64,000 nucleotides of DNA, from the NCBI GenBank assembly GCA_013076295.1, contig RQOL01000786.1, forward strand, positions 124,001 to 188,000, written 5' to 3'. A model generated the notes under the pieces. It saw only the letters and a list, made by a program, of their open reading frames with translations. It was not told where the DNA came from and searched no databases. The translations under genes and the position numbers were made by a program. Below are positions 12,406 to 22,719 of this stretch, one piece after another; position 1 is the first letter of the stretch, and every line of letters starts with the position of its first letter. Origin of the DNA: Sanderia malayensis. Its lineage: Eukaryota > Cnidaria > Scyphozoa > Semaeostomeae > Pelagiidae.

Positions 12406-13985
12406 CCTGGCAAGCGACCACCCAGCGCCCACCCTGCGGCCCCCCTGAAAGCCGTTTCTGAAAGTTGATAACTTCAGTGTGAAGTTTGGAAAAAAAATAG
12501 TTGCCTTCAAAAATGTAATCAATCCTGGAAAATTTAAACTCAATGTCTAATAAAAAAATATATCAAACTGTAGCTAAGAAAACAGCGAATCTGATTAAAA
12601 TATTAACATTTCTTAACAGTGTTGTTTTGAATTTTAAGGAGTATTTAGTGCAGCCCAACACAAAAGCCGTGAAAAAATTTATTCATCAGGCAACTTTCAA
12701 AACACAAAATCTCCCTAACTTGGTCAAAATTAGTCCATTTGAACTCAAATTACACCAACGCGAAGGTAATAGCTTGGCGAACATTTATCGAAAGTATTTG
12801 GGTAAAAAAACAATGTTTTGGTAGGTTTATCATTAGTTTTCGCAAATGCAAAACACACATGTGTTGCATGAAAAATTCGTGTTTTCCAGCAAAACCCAAA
12901 CTCGGCTAAAACTGTCCAAAAACAGAGGAAAATTGACAAAACAAATATAACAACACCAGATAACTTTAGTTCTCGTGTAAATAAACAGTTATCGAAAGTT
13001 TAAATGGACAAAATCGGCCCAGAACGACCCAAGAAAATCAAAATTGTCTTCGTGTTTTGGTTAGGCCCTCGAGCCGAAAGAAAAACGTGAGGTTAAACAA
13101 AGCAAAACTCCTGCTATTTAAAGCCAAAAACAATTGAATAAAGGAAGTTCCTTGAAATATTTGTTCACCAATTGTTTCCACAGGTCTTGACAACAATTGA
13201 CACGTCTTTACAATTCATTTCCGGCACGTATTCACGTTTAAACCCGAGCAACTTGCCGCCCATTCAACTAAAAAAACACCTGCTTCTCCCTGCTCGTTTT
13301 GCATCTCATTAACTGGGTCGGCCGAACTTTCTAGAAAGTCGCACCACAAAATTGGCCATAACTCCCGAACCGCTTGGAGTAGAAATTAGCCACATAGTTT
13401 ACTTTGATGAGCAGAATGCAGCGATCATTTCTATGCCGATTTGCACCCTTATTTGCACCCCAAAAAAAAGCCTTAATGATATCAAGCCCCGCTCCTTTGA
13501 TCCCATTGTTTGGTGGAACGTTGCCATTGTTTTTTCGAACGTCGATTGTTCCGGAGACATTGACCCATTGTTTGGTCCCTCCGGGTCACGTGTGATCACA
13601 TTTTATTATATATCTCTTATATAATAAGATTGTTCCACACGTGACCCGCCGACTGTGAACAATGCCCCATTGTTTCTTGAACAATCGACGTTCGAAAAAC
13701 AATGGGATCAAAGGAATTTGGTTGTGAACACAAAGGCTTTTTTTTGGGTGGTCAATAAGGGTGCAAATCGGTATAGAAATGATCGCTGCATTGTGCTGAT
13801 GACAGTGTACTATTTGGCTAATTTCTAACCCAGCGGTTCCGGGGTTATGTCCCATTTTGTCTTCCGACTTTCTAGAAAATTCCCCGGATGGAGTTAATGA
13901 GATGCAAAACGAGCAGGGAGAAACAGGTGTTTTCATAGTTGAACGGCTTTCAGGGGGGCGGCAGGGCGGGCACTGCCAGGGGGGA
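12406..13985. mobile_element. Fold-back element with long imperfect inverted arms
   Basis: The outer inverted repeat at 12406-12456 (CCCCCCTGAAAGCCGTT) pairs with 13937-13985. Inner arms near 13255-13600 and 13640-13960 share CTCGTTTTGCATCTCATTAA, GATCATTTCTAT and CCCATTGTTT in opposite orientations around a centre near 13610. The left arm carries about 800 bp (12457-13255) absent from the right arm, probably a later insertion. No open frame of note. It is flanked on both sides by inverted copies of the ACATACCCT microsatellite. Confidence 0.6.
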
Positions 13986-13989
13986 AGAT

Positions 13990-14100
13990 GTAGCGTTTGT
14001 ATTGTAGGTTATGTATGGTAGGGTATGTATTGTAGGTTATGTATGGTAGGGTATGTATTGTAGGGTATGTAGTGTAGAGTATGTATTGTAGGGTATGTTA
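13990..14100 (-). repeat. TGTAGGGTATG microsatellite, inverted relative to 12.1 kb
   Basis: TGTATTGTAGGGTATG-type repeats, the reverse complement of the array ending at 12360. Together they bracket the fold-back element. Confidence 0.8.
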
Positions 14101-14559
14101 TTGCTGCGAAGCAGCCTTTACTAATCTTGGATATAGGCAGGAAAATTCGAGATTTGCCTTCTGGAGTCACGTGACCAGAACAATAACTATTGCGCAATAT
14201 TTTGACAATGGCGTTTTTGCTTTCTATCCAATGAGGATTAAGTTATTGCGGTGATTGACGTGATTGTTCACAGTAAGCAAGGGAAATCTTGCTTTGCATT
14301 CAAGCTTTGCCTGGTTTGCTGTGAATGGAAAGCAAAGGAAATCTACGACATCTACGATATTCATTTATTCTTAACACCTTTTACATTTACTCACTAGAAA
14401 TGTTTATGTTCATGTTAACTATTTCAACTATTTCTCAAATTCTTTTCAAATCCGAATTGTATCTGTAAACAGTAGTGTCGTGTCGTTGTACAAAGTGAAA
14501 AAGACGGTCCCTCAATATTATTACTGTATGTCTACAACAAACACTCCCGCTAACATTTC
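14101..14559. other. Non-coding, nothing recognised
   Basis: About 460 bp with no open frame of interest. It contains alternating AAGCAAGG/AAGCAAAGG segments near 14275-14340, with no clear repeat ends. Confidence 0.35.
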
Positions 14560-14979
14560 TACACTCTTTTTTTATAAGAATACATACACTTTATAAGAAT
14601 AACGAGGCTCAAAATTTGTGTAATTTAAGAAAACTTTAAGAATGTCAGGCTCGCGATCTTGTGAAACTATTATTTTTAGCAGGCATTTTGTATTTTTGAA
14701 TTGGTGTGCTTTTCACAGGCAATGGTTTTAAATACACTCATCCAAATTTCGATGAAAGTGTCGATAAAATCTGTGCTACAGGAAATAAGGACTTGTTAGC
14801 CATTGTAATAGTTATGCCTTTTTGGCATTGATGATAATAATAGCAGTGTATTGCCATATCCGTATTTTCTGCCGCACTAAGAATAATTTAAGAATATTCA
14901 GAAGCTCAAAATAGAAAAAAATGAAGAATAATGAGGCTCAGCAAAAAATTAAGTATTCTTATAAAATGAAAAGAGTGTA
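14560..14979. mobile_element. ~420-bp MITE-like element
   Basis: The left end TACACTCTTTTT plus TTATAAGAATAC is mirrored at the right end by GTATTCTTATAA and AAGAGTGTA, giving terminal inverted repeats of about 24 bp. Internally GAATAACGAGGCTCA and GAATAATGAGGCTCA occur as near copies. It is non-coding and lies within the microsatellite-rich block. Confidence 0.6.
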
Positions 14980-15169
14980 TTTGCCACAGTTTTCCTCCGC
15001 AAATTTCATGTTTTAAAATACTATTAATTTAAGAATTTAACTAAATTCCCTTCGTTTAAAATCATTTTCACTGACCGAAAGCATTTAGCCATATTCAATC
15101 ACATATTTGTATATATTATCAAATTTTTTCATACTCAAGAGCAGCACATATTGCATCCTGCAAGTATCT

Positions 15170-15419
15170 AGTGTAGGGTATGTATTGTAGGGTATGTATG
15201 TAGGGTATGTATGTAGGGTATGTATGTATGTATGTATGTATGTAGGGTATGTAGGGTATGTATGTATGTATGTATGTATGTATGTATGTATGTATGTATG
15301 TATGTAGGGTATGTATATTATGTATGGTATTTATATATAGTATATAGGGTATGTATTGATGTAATATTTATGTAAGTATCTATAGTAAGTATGTTAATAT
15401 TAATATGTAATGCTTCTAT
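15170..15419 (-). repeat. (TATG)n / TGTAGGGTATG microsatellite
   Basis: TATGTATG and TAGGGTATGTA repeats precede the inverted copy of the Helitron-flanking repeat. The arrangement is the mirror image of 11490-12360. Confidence 0.85.
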
Positions 15420-16385
15420 TTCTAACTTTTGTAATTCTTCAAAAAAGATCACTGCAAAACAGACACTGTCCTTCTTTTTGAACAAATGATCTTCAATTAA
15501 CAAATCTTAAAATGAACTCACCTCACTATAATAATGTTCACAAGGAATGACCACAAACATTCACTTTATGTCTGGGCACCTGAAAAACAAGAAGAAATCA
15601 TGTAATATACTTTATAGCATGTTGACTCATCTCAGTTCTTTTCATGTGGCCTGAAGTCTATAAATGTAAGTAATTTATTGTAACTGCAAATCATTAATTA
15701 CTTACCTCCACCTCATGTGTTCACCAAGTCAAAAAACGTATTAAACCTTCTTACCTTTTGTCAACCTTCCATGGCCTACTCTTATTATTGGTATTTTTAC
15801 CAGCAGCAATATTTCTGAACATATAACAGATCACCAAAAATCAATGTACTTCATTCTCCACGTGTCCGAGAAATGGTGTATTTCTAGATATCATGCATAA
15901 TAAAGTCTACCAAATTATTTCTTCTTATACTTAGAGGTTCCCCTTCACAACCACACTTCTCCCCATCATCAACGAAGACCAAGGCCGTTTTTCTCTTCGG
16001 TGCCAAGTACATGCTCTTGCTGTTGTTGTGTTCAACTGCCTTTCTGTCGAATCGAATGGATCATCATGAGAATAACAATAACAACAACGAGGCACGCCGC
16101 CGAATGGAGGCCACAAAACTTTCAAATTGGCGCGAATTTAAAATAGCAATTGCGTGTTTACTTTCTTGCTACAGCAAATGTAACATTTTTGTTCATTTTT
16201 GTTTGTTGGTGAGTTGAATGTTGAAATTTACCTTTTCTAAACAATCCTTATTTACACCGACAGCGTCTTCTTTAAAGCAATGTTGTCTTTCATTGCATCG
16301 CAATGCACTGTCTTTTTAGCGTTTCTGTCATCTGCTTTTTAGCGTTTCTGTTATCTGGTTTCTCGGCTACTGTCCAGCCAGTTTT
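15420..16385 (-). repeat. Helitron-flanking repeat, copy 3 (inverted)
   Basis: It matches 22800-23935 over its length in the same orientation: TTTCTAACTTTTGTAATTCT, the GCCATTTTTTC-type R block, CGAATCGAATGGATCATCAT and GCACTGTCTTTTT. Similarity stops at CCAGCCAGTT near 16385, where a Ty3/gypsy LTR begins instead of the Helitron. It therefore looks like the 5' end of a third Helitron copy cut off by an LTR element. The predicted open frame at 16011-16217 is part of the repeat. Confidence 0.65.
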
Positions 16386-16407
16386 GTTATTTTAGTAATT
16401 TAGTAAT

Positions 16408-16802
16408 GCTGAAGTAGCTACTATAATCACTAATCGAAATAGGTTACAAGACACTTACCCAGCTTTCGTAGTTGCTTTGAAGTTTGTAGTCAGAAGGCTC
16501 GAAGAGAAACGATGTCAATTTCTTTCTTGTGTGTATGATACCAAAATGAATGCTTAATTATTTAACTACTAACTGAGTAACTAAATGTTGCGTTTGATTA
16601 AATATAAGTTGCGAGGTTGGGTGTGTGTAAATACTTAAGCAAATAAGGTTAAGAGTATGTTATGGTTAGACGTTTGACTATAAAAGGCTAATGAATATGT
16701 TTGTTTAGATAATAGTTGATAAATATGGTTAAGTGTTAGGATGCGTGTTATGATTCGCTGGTTAGTTGAAGTGCTCATTGGCAAGGCTGCTGAGCACACT
16801 AC
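16408..16802 (-). repeat. Putative 3' LTR of a Ty3/gypsy element
   Basis: On the minus strand a purine tract (AGGAGGGGAGCTAT) ends beside 16803 and is followed by TGTAGTGTGCTCAGCAG, the classic polypurine-tract/LTR junction. The far end is placed at a CA dinucleotide near 16408 and is approximate. No second LTR is visible because the element runs into an assembly gap. Confidence 0.5.
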
Positions 16803-16809
16803 AATAGCT

Positions 16810-17523
16810 CCCCTCCTAGAAGGCGAGCGAAGTGAAGCGTTCGATATAGCGAATAAAATACGAAATGATTACTAGCATGACATAAAAGTGAAATAATGTG
16901 CTTAACAGTCTTAAGAGTCAAATCCGTAGCGAACGGGAAAATGGACGTGTCTTCCAGAGCAAGTAGTGCGCTGGAGAGGGGGCTGGGCGGGCAGTTGTTG
17001 TGGAGGTGGTTGTTGTGCGGTAGTAAGTGGGGCGTTGTCTGAAAGCAGAGTGGTGGTGATGTAAGAGGTAAATAGGCCGTGTCGAGGTGTGCGACTTTGA
17101 GGCGGTCAATGCTGACTGTATTAGGTTTGCCTGTGATGGCGAGTAGAAAATGCTTGTCGGTGCGATGAAGAACTTTGTAAGGGCCATCGTAAGGTGCTTG
17201 CAAAGGCTTTCGGACAGCATCGTGTCGAACAAAGACGTGTGTGCAGGAGGCAAGGTCAGCTGGTATGTGCGAAGAGGGTGATTGTTGGCGAAGTGGAATT
17301 GCAGATAATTTTTGCATGACTAGCTGAAGACGATGAGCGTAGTTGGCTGGATCGAGGTCTGATTGGTTGCGGACGGAGTAAAGAATTCGCCAGGTAAACG
17401 TAAAGTTGTTCCAAAGACGAGCTGAGAAGGTGTGCAATCGAGGTCGGTTTTAATTGTATTACGAATTGAAAGGAGGACGAGGGGCAATGCTTCAGACCAT
17501 TTGCTTGCATCTGGGTGTGCTTT
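16810..17523 (-). pseudogene. Ty3/gypsy integrase C-terminus (partial)
   Basis: The minus strand encodes the end of the integrase core (SEALPLVLLSIRNTI, TPSQLVFGTTLRLPGEF), then the C-terminal GPY/F module (YDGPYKVLHRTDKHF and VSIDRLKVAHLD). Integrase inserts retrotransposon DNA into the genome; the GPY/F module is characteristic of Ty3/gypsy. The two parts are in different frames, with the switch near 17390. The upstream pol is missing behind the N gap at 17525. The gene is next to a polypurine tract and LTR, as expected for the 3' end of pol. Confidence 0.8.
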
Positions 17524-17524
17524 C

Positions 17525-17624
17525 NNNNNNNNNNNNNNNNNNNNNNNNNNNNNNNNNNNNNNNNNNNNNNNNNNNNNNNNNNNNNNNNNNNNNNNNNNNN
17601 NNNNNNNNNNNNNNNNNNNNNNNN
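17525..17624. other. Assembly gap (100 N)
   Basis: Exactly 100 N, the usual placeholder for a gap of unknown size. The gypsy integrase runs into it on one side and unrelated sequence follows on the other, so orientation and continuity across it are not assured. Confidence 0.95.
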
Positions 17625-18449
17625 CACTGAAGGCAGGCATTTGAATAAGGAAGAAATAGCGTAAGTTGCAAAGCCAAATTCCCATCTCATCTATGTGTAT
17701 AACATATTGCTTACTTTTGACTCCTTCTGTAGCAATGTCTTCTTCTCTACAGGACATCTGATCAAATAAGTATAAAAATTTCAACAAGAAGAAGGCTCAA
17801 AAAACAAAGAAAACCACAAAAACAAAACAAAAATTGAAGAAACAAACAAATTGAAGACCAAACCAGATGCATGTGGGCATGTGGGCAGATGTGCCAACAA
17901 AAGAAATTTTGTGTTTGGTCAGGGGCAGAGACAAAAAGTAAGTGTAAGTGTAATTGTGTTAATGTTTGTCTTTTGTTGGTTTTTTCACTGTTATTTGTTT
18001 GTTTTGTTTAATTGTTAAATTATGTATTATCCTGATAAGATTGAATAATAATAATATTGTAGAAAATTATAACAAGACTATTACCTTTGAAAAGCCATGC
18101 ATTTCGCCAACAAATACTTATCACCAACAGTACCTTTAAACTCTTCTTTCACATCCTGTGAGACAAACCCTAAAATTTGCAAGAAATATAATTCAAAAAC
18201 CCGTCTGTATAAATGAACTAGATGGCTTTCCGCATGCTTTTATGGGCTCCTGTAAATCAATACTTACCTAAAGAGCAGTCAACAATTGTCTTCATTTGCA
18301 TTAACGTCCCAACACACAAATTGTACACTACCTAAAATTGACGAATAATACATGTCATAAAACGTAAGAAGCACAGAATCTTATCTCACTAGGGGTCATC
18401 ACTGGCTTCGCTCGTTCGCCCCAGCCCGTCAAGTAAAAGAAGCTTAATC
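17625..18449. other. Non-coding; its end is duplicated at 20.25 kb
   Basis: No gene seen. From about 18180 the sequence (AAGAAATATAATTCAAAAAC through ACTAGGGGTCATCACTGGC) is repeated almost exactly at 20250-20520. Both copies lead into the same 114-bp minisatellite. Confidence 0.6.
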
Positions 18450-18880
18450 TGGTTGGCGCACTTCGTGCACTGCATTCGCTTCGCTCATGCCTCTTTCAAC
18501 CCCACGTACAATAGGTTAGCTCGCTGCGCTAACTTGTCTATCTATTATCAAAAAACATTGTCTAATAGGGCGCACTTCGTGCGCTGCATTCGCTTCGCTC
18601 GTGCCACTTTCAACCCCACGTACAGTGGGTTAGCTCGCTGCGCTCGCCTGTCTATCTATTATCAAGAAACATTGTCTGATAGGGCGCACTTCTTGCGCTG
18701 CATTCGCTTCGCTCATGCCTCTTTCAACCCCACGTACAGTGGGTTAGCTCGCTGCGCTCGCCTGTCTATCTATTATCAAGAAACATTGACTGATAGGGCG
18801 GACTTCGTGCGCTGCATTCGCTTCGCTCATGCCTCTGCCTCTTGCAACAGTTTGGCTCGCTTCGCTCGCCTGATAACCCC
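18450..18880 (+). repeat. 114-bp minisatellite, array 1 (~4 units)
   Basis: Units contain GGGCGCACTTCGTGCGCTGC, TTCGCTTCGCTC, CAACCCCACGTACAGTGG and CTATCTATTATCAAGAAACA. The period is 114 bp (38 codons), which keeps one frame open and creates a false repetitive open frame. Array 2 lies at 20520-21108. Confidence 0.9.
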
Positions 18881-18899
18881 TTATCATAATTTGTTTGTT

Positions 18900-19600
18900 A
18901 AAACTTTGGGCTTGTTTACATTAGGCCTAAGCGTCGCAAGCATGCCGAAGCGACAATGGCGGTCGCCTACTACCTAAACTACAACTATTTCATTCGAAAA
19001 GCAAAAAAAAGCTATCACCTGTGTTCTCAATTGTCTCCTGTGATTTTCCAGAGGTCTCTCAAACAATTAGCAAGTCTTTACAAAGATAATGCAGGTCGTG
19101 AAACACTTTGAAAGGCGCCCAGTTATCCTTTGTGTTGAAAACAAAAACACACGTCTTCTCCAAAAGTACCTGCTGTTCAACCCGAGGGCAAATTTGCATG
19201 ATAACGACAAACGCGTGACTGTTCACGTGAAGTCCCGAAAGAGCCAATCAAATTACAGCAAAAAGCGAAACGGGTCACGTGAAGAGCGAATACTGTGCTC
19301 GAAAATGGAGTTCGGGACGCGAATTTGGAAGTTTCGCCAGCGTAAACCGTAGTTTTTTCGTGATAGCACAATTAGCAGAATAATTAGTGGAACAATTCAA
19401 AATTTCAGGAGAAAATCGAAAAACAAAATCCATTACCCTGGTTAAATTAATAAAGTAAACATTCAGTGTGAATTTCATTGCCATATATCCACATACAAAA
19501 AAGCCTTTGTGATTACAGGGTTCACCGTTTCGGCCCATTGTTTTCGGCTCATTGTTGCGATTTTCCAATGCAGACAATGTATCTTAACTCCAGCATCCGT
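18900..19600 (+). repeat. Dispersed non-coding repeat, copy 1 (also at 43.5 kb)
   Basis: It shares TAGGCCTAAGCG-type start, CAAGCATGCCGAAGC, CCAAAAGTACCTGCTG, CGGGTCACGTGAAGAGCGAA and TTCGTGATAGCACAATTAG with 43490-44110. Its tail has CCCATTGTTTTCGGC segments resembling those in the fold-back element near 13.5 kb. No open frame; probably a non-autonomous DNA element. Confidence 0.65.
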
Positions 19601-20037
19601 TTTTCTTAAATGCGGCCTACTCTCAAGGGATTTTATGAAATACTATATTTCCTCAAGTCTTATACGCTGGGAAAATGAATGAAAACCTTCACAAAAACCC
19701 TACAGATTCATTTGAAAGATTTAACTTGAAAGATCGCCATGATATAATACGCTTTGCAAAACCTACTTACCATCGCCATTGACCCACTTAGGAACAACAA
19801 AGAGACGAAAGGAAGGACGCACTAACAGCATGTTTTTTGTTCAGTCAGTTGAGGTTGGGTTGATTGTTAGCCAATCCAGCTCAATCAGATAATTACGTCA
19901 AAACGAGGCTGCATAACAATAGAATTTGTTGTATGATTTTGATTTATGCTATGTTTCGTCAACGTAGCAATTTTTCATCTTTGTCGTTATGCTGTACTAA
20001 TATTTGTTTCCGAAATCATGGATCGCAACGGAACTTG

Positions 20038-20097
20038 ATGCTGAAAGAAGAGAAAGTAAAGCTGACAGAAACATTCATTTTGCCGCAGCTTAGGGGT
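20038..20097 (+). CDS. Weak candidate first exon
   Basis: An ATG opens about 20 codons (MLKEEKVKLTETFILPQLRG) ending at a consensus donor GGTAAGTAG. No family can be assigned to so short a peptide and no downstream exon was found. It is listed only because the donor is strong and the surroundings lack an obvious repeat. Confidence 0.15.
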
Positions 20098-20249
20098 AAG
20101 TAGAGTTTATTTCTAGTTTCACCCCATTCAAGTTCCCATATAATTGCTTAGGCCAACTGTATTTCACTCATTAAGATATAGGTACTTTCTTGAGGCCAAA
20201 ATTGACAACTCCGCTTATGTTTCGTGGCTTTTTATATTTAATGTTTTGG

Positions 20250-21108
20250 AAGAAATATAATTCAAAAACCCGTCTGTATAAATGAACTAGATGGCCTTCC
20301 GCATGCTTTTATGGGCTCCTGTAAATCAATACTTACCTAAAGAGCAGTCAACAATTGTCTTCATTTGCATTAACGTCCCAACACACAAATTGTACACTAC
20401 CTAAAATTGACGAATAATACATGTCATAAAACGTAAGAAGAACAGAATCTTATCTCACTAGGGGTCATCACTGGCTTCGCTCGTTCGCCCCAGCCCGTCA
20501 AGTAAAAGAAGCTTAATCTGGTTGGCGCACTTCGTGCACTGCATTCGCTTCGCTCATGCCTCTTTCAACCCCACGTACAATAGGTTAGCTCGCTGCGCTC
20601 GCTTGTCTATCTATTATCAAAAAACATTGTCTAATAGGGCGCACTTCGTGCGCTGCATTCGCTTCGCTCGTGCCTCTTTCAACCCCACGTACAGTGGGTT
20701 AGCTCGCTGCGCTCGCCTGTCTATCTATTATCAAGAAACATTGTCTGATAGGGCGCACTTCGTGCGCTGCATTCGCTTCGCTCATGCCTCTTTCAACCCC
20801 ACATACAATGGGTTAGCTCGCTGCGCTCGCCTGTCTATCTATTATCAAGAAACATTGACTAATAGGGCGCACTTCTTGCGCTGCATTCGCTTCGCTCATG
20901 CCTCTTTCAACCCCACGTACAGTGGGTTAGCTCGCTGCGCTCGCCTGTCTATCTATTATCAAGAAACATTGACTGATAGGGCGGACATCGTGCGCTGCAT
21001 TCGCTTCGCTCATGCCTCTTTCAACCCCACGTACAATGGGTTAGCTCGCTGCGCTCGCCTGTCTATCTATTATCAAGAAACATAGTCTGATAGGGCGCAC
21101 TTTGTGCG
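20250..21108 (+). repeat. Duplicated block with 114-bp minisatellite, array 2
   Basis: Positions 20250-20520 duplicate 18180-18450, and 20520-21108 holds about five 114-bp units. The array ends where the inverted piece of the Penelope-like element begins. Unit differences such as CTTGCG/CGTGCG are shared between the arrays, so they were copied after some units had diverged. Confidence 0.9.
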
Positions 21109-21222
21109 TTGTTGAAGAGTAATGATTTGCGGGCGTGCATGATGATGTTGGTGTCTTTGTCGGTGATTTTACAGTACGTCTTGGCGAATGATAGTGCGTT
21201 CTTAAAGAGGTCCACAGGAGGT
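21109..21222 (-). pseudogene. Inverted 5' piece of the Penelope-like RT
   Basis: The minus strand encodes reverse-transcriptase sequence that belongs just upstream of the start of the + strand copy (ending HARKSLLFNN). The same last codons are repeated in sense orientation from 21223 (HACKSLLFNN). About 31 bp is therefore present as an inverted repeat. This is the footprint of a 5' inversion during target-primed insertion. Confidence 0.7.
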
Positions 21223-22510
21223 GCACGCCTGCAAATCATTACTCTTCAACAACGGAACAACATGGGTAAAAAAGGACAGCAGCTTATTTGACGTAACGAT
21301 GGGAAGCTTCGATGGTGCAGAGATTTGTGAGCTCGTTGGTCTGTTCATCCTCAACAAACTAGCTACAAAATACGGAAAAGACAACATAGGACTGTACAGA
21401 GACGACGGACTTGCCATCTTCAAAAACATCTCAGGACCTCAAGCAGACAGAATAAGAAAGGACATAACCAAGTATTTCAAACAGCACGGCCTCAACATCA
21501 CCATACAAACCAACCTTAAGATAGTCAACTACCTGGATGTTACATTCAACCTCACAAACGAATCATATTACCCCTACCGAAAGCCAAATAACCTACCACT
21601 CTACATCAACACAAAGTCAAATCACCCACCCAACATAATCAAACAGCTTCCCGCCGCCATCAACCGTAGAATTTCCGACATTTCCTGCAACGAAACTGAA
21701 TTCAACAAAGCTAAGCCCACCTACGAAAACGCCCTGAAATCCAGCGGATACGACCAGCCTTTGACATACAACAACAACAACAACAACAACAACAGCAACA
21801 ACCCTGCAGCCTCACGAACAAGGAAGATTAGAAAGAGAAACATTATCTGGTACAACCCCCCCTACAACAAGAATGTACAGACCAACATCGGCAAAACTTT
21901 CCTCAAACTCATCCATAAGCATTTCCCGAAGAATCATAAGTTTCACAGAATTTTCAACAAAAACAACCTGAAATTATGTTACAGCTGCACGGAAAACATG
22001 GAAACAATAATCAGTAAACATAACAAGAAAATAACGAACGAAAGCCCCACCACCACCTCTGACAACACATGCAACTGCCGCAAGAAAGAAGAATGCCCAC
22101 TAAACAACAACTGCCTCACTTCAAGCATCATATACAACGCCCACGTCACGACCAACGAAGACACGACAGGGAGGGACTACATCGGCTTGACAGAAGGAAC
22201 TTTTAAGAAACGGTTTACGCAACACAGACAGTCATTTCGGAACCAAAAATACACCAACAGCACTGAACTCTCCAAATACATATGGGAACAAAAAGACATG
22301 AACAAAGCCTACAATATACAATGGACCATCATCACCTCTGCCAAAGCCTACAACAACATTTCAAAACGGTGTGACTTATGTTTGACTGAGAAACTGCACA
22401 TTATTAAAGGAAACAATGACTTACTACTGAACAAAAGATCTGAGCTGATATCGAAATTCCGACACGAAAACAAGTTTTATCTAATGAACAATAGGACACC
22501 AAGTAATTAA
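21221..22510 (+). pseudogene. Penelope-like element: RT C-terminus plus GIY-YIG endonuclease
   Basis: A 5'-truncated retroelement protein of about 430 codons. The RT part shows MGSFDGAEICELVG and the catalytic YRDDG (GLYRDDGLAIF). After an Asn-rich spacer (AAC repeat near 21768-21796) comes the endonuclease: a Cys-rich region (CNCRKKEECPLNNNC) and a GIY-YIG core (YIGLTEGTFKKRFTQH, then SFRN and LSKYIW). GIY-YIG nicks the target DNA so the RT can copy RNA in place. Most of the RT fingers are missing, so this copy is not autonomous. The remaining frame is open to its stop, suggesting recent insertion. Confidence 0.9.
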
Positions 22511-22649
22511 TTGAACAATAGGACACTAAGTAACCAATGATCAATAGGACGCTAAATAAATAATTAAAAATAGTTTCTTTTGTCTTAAATTTAGCACCGC
22601 TTCTAAATAAGTACTACTGTAATTTGGGATATTTTTTCATTGATATAGT

Positions 22650-22689
22650 CTGTCTGACGAGTGCGCAAGCACGAAACTCGGAGTCACAG
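22650..22689 (+). ncRNA. Hammerhead ribozyme of the Penelope-like element
   Basis: The core is complete: CTGACGA, a perfect 4-bp helix II with GCAA loop (GTGC/GCAC), GAAA, a short CTC/GAG helix III, then GTC at the cleavage site. CTGT before the core pairs with ACAG after GTC to give helix I. It lies about 140 bp after the PLE stop codon, the usual place for PLE hammerheads in the terminal repeats. Very short helix III is known for this class. Cleavage is predicted after the C at 22685. Confidence 0.85.
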
Positions 22690-22719
22690 AAGAGCATGTC
22701 TACTTTTTAACGTGTTAAT

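Noticed and set aside
17644..17787. Continuation of the gypsy protein across the N gap
   Set aside because: The frame is only joined by translated N bases; the peptide beyond the gap has no retrotransposon motif.
18453..21085. Repetitive 38-residue-repeat proteins in two open frames
   Set aside because: The frames exist only because the DNA minisatellite has a 114-bp period. They have no ATG start, and the repeat DNA rather than the protein is conserved.
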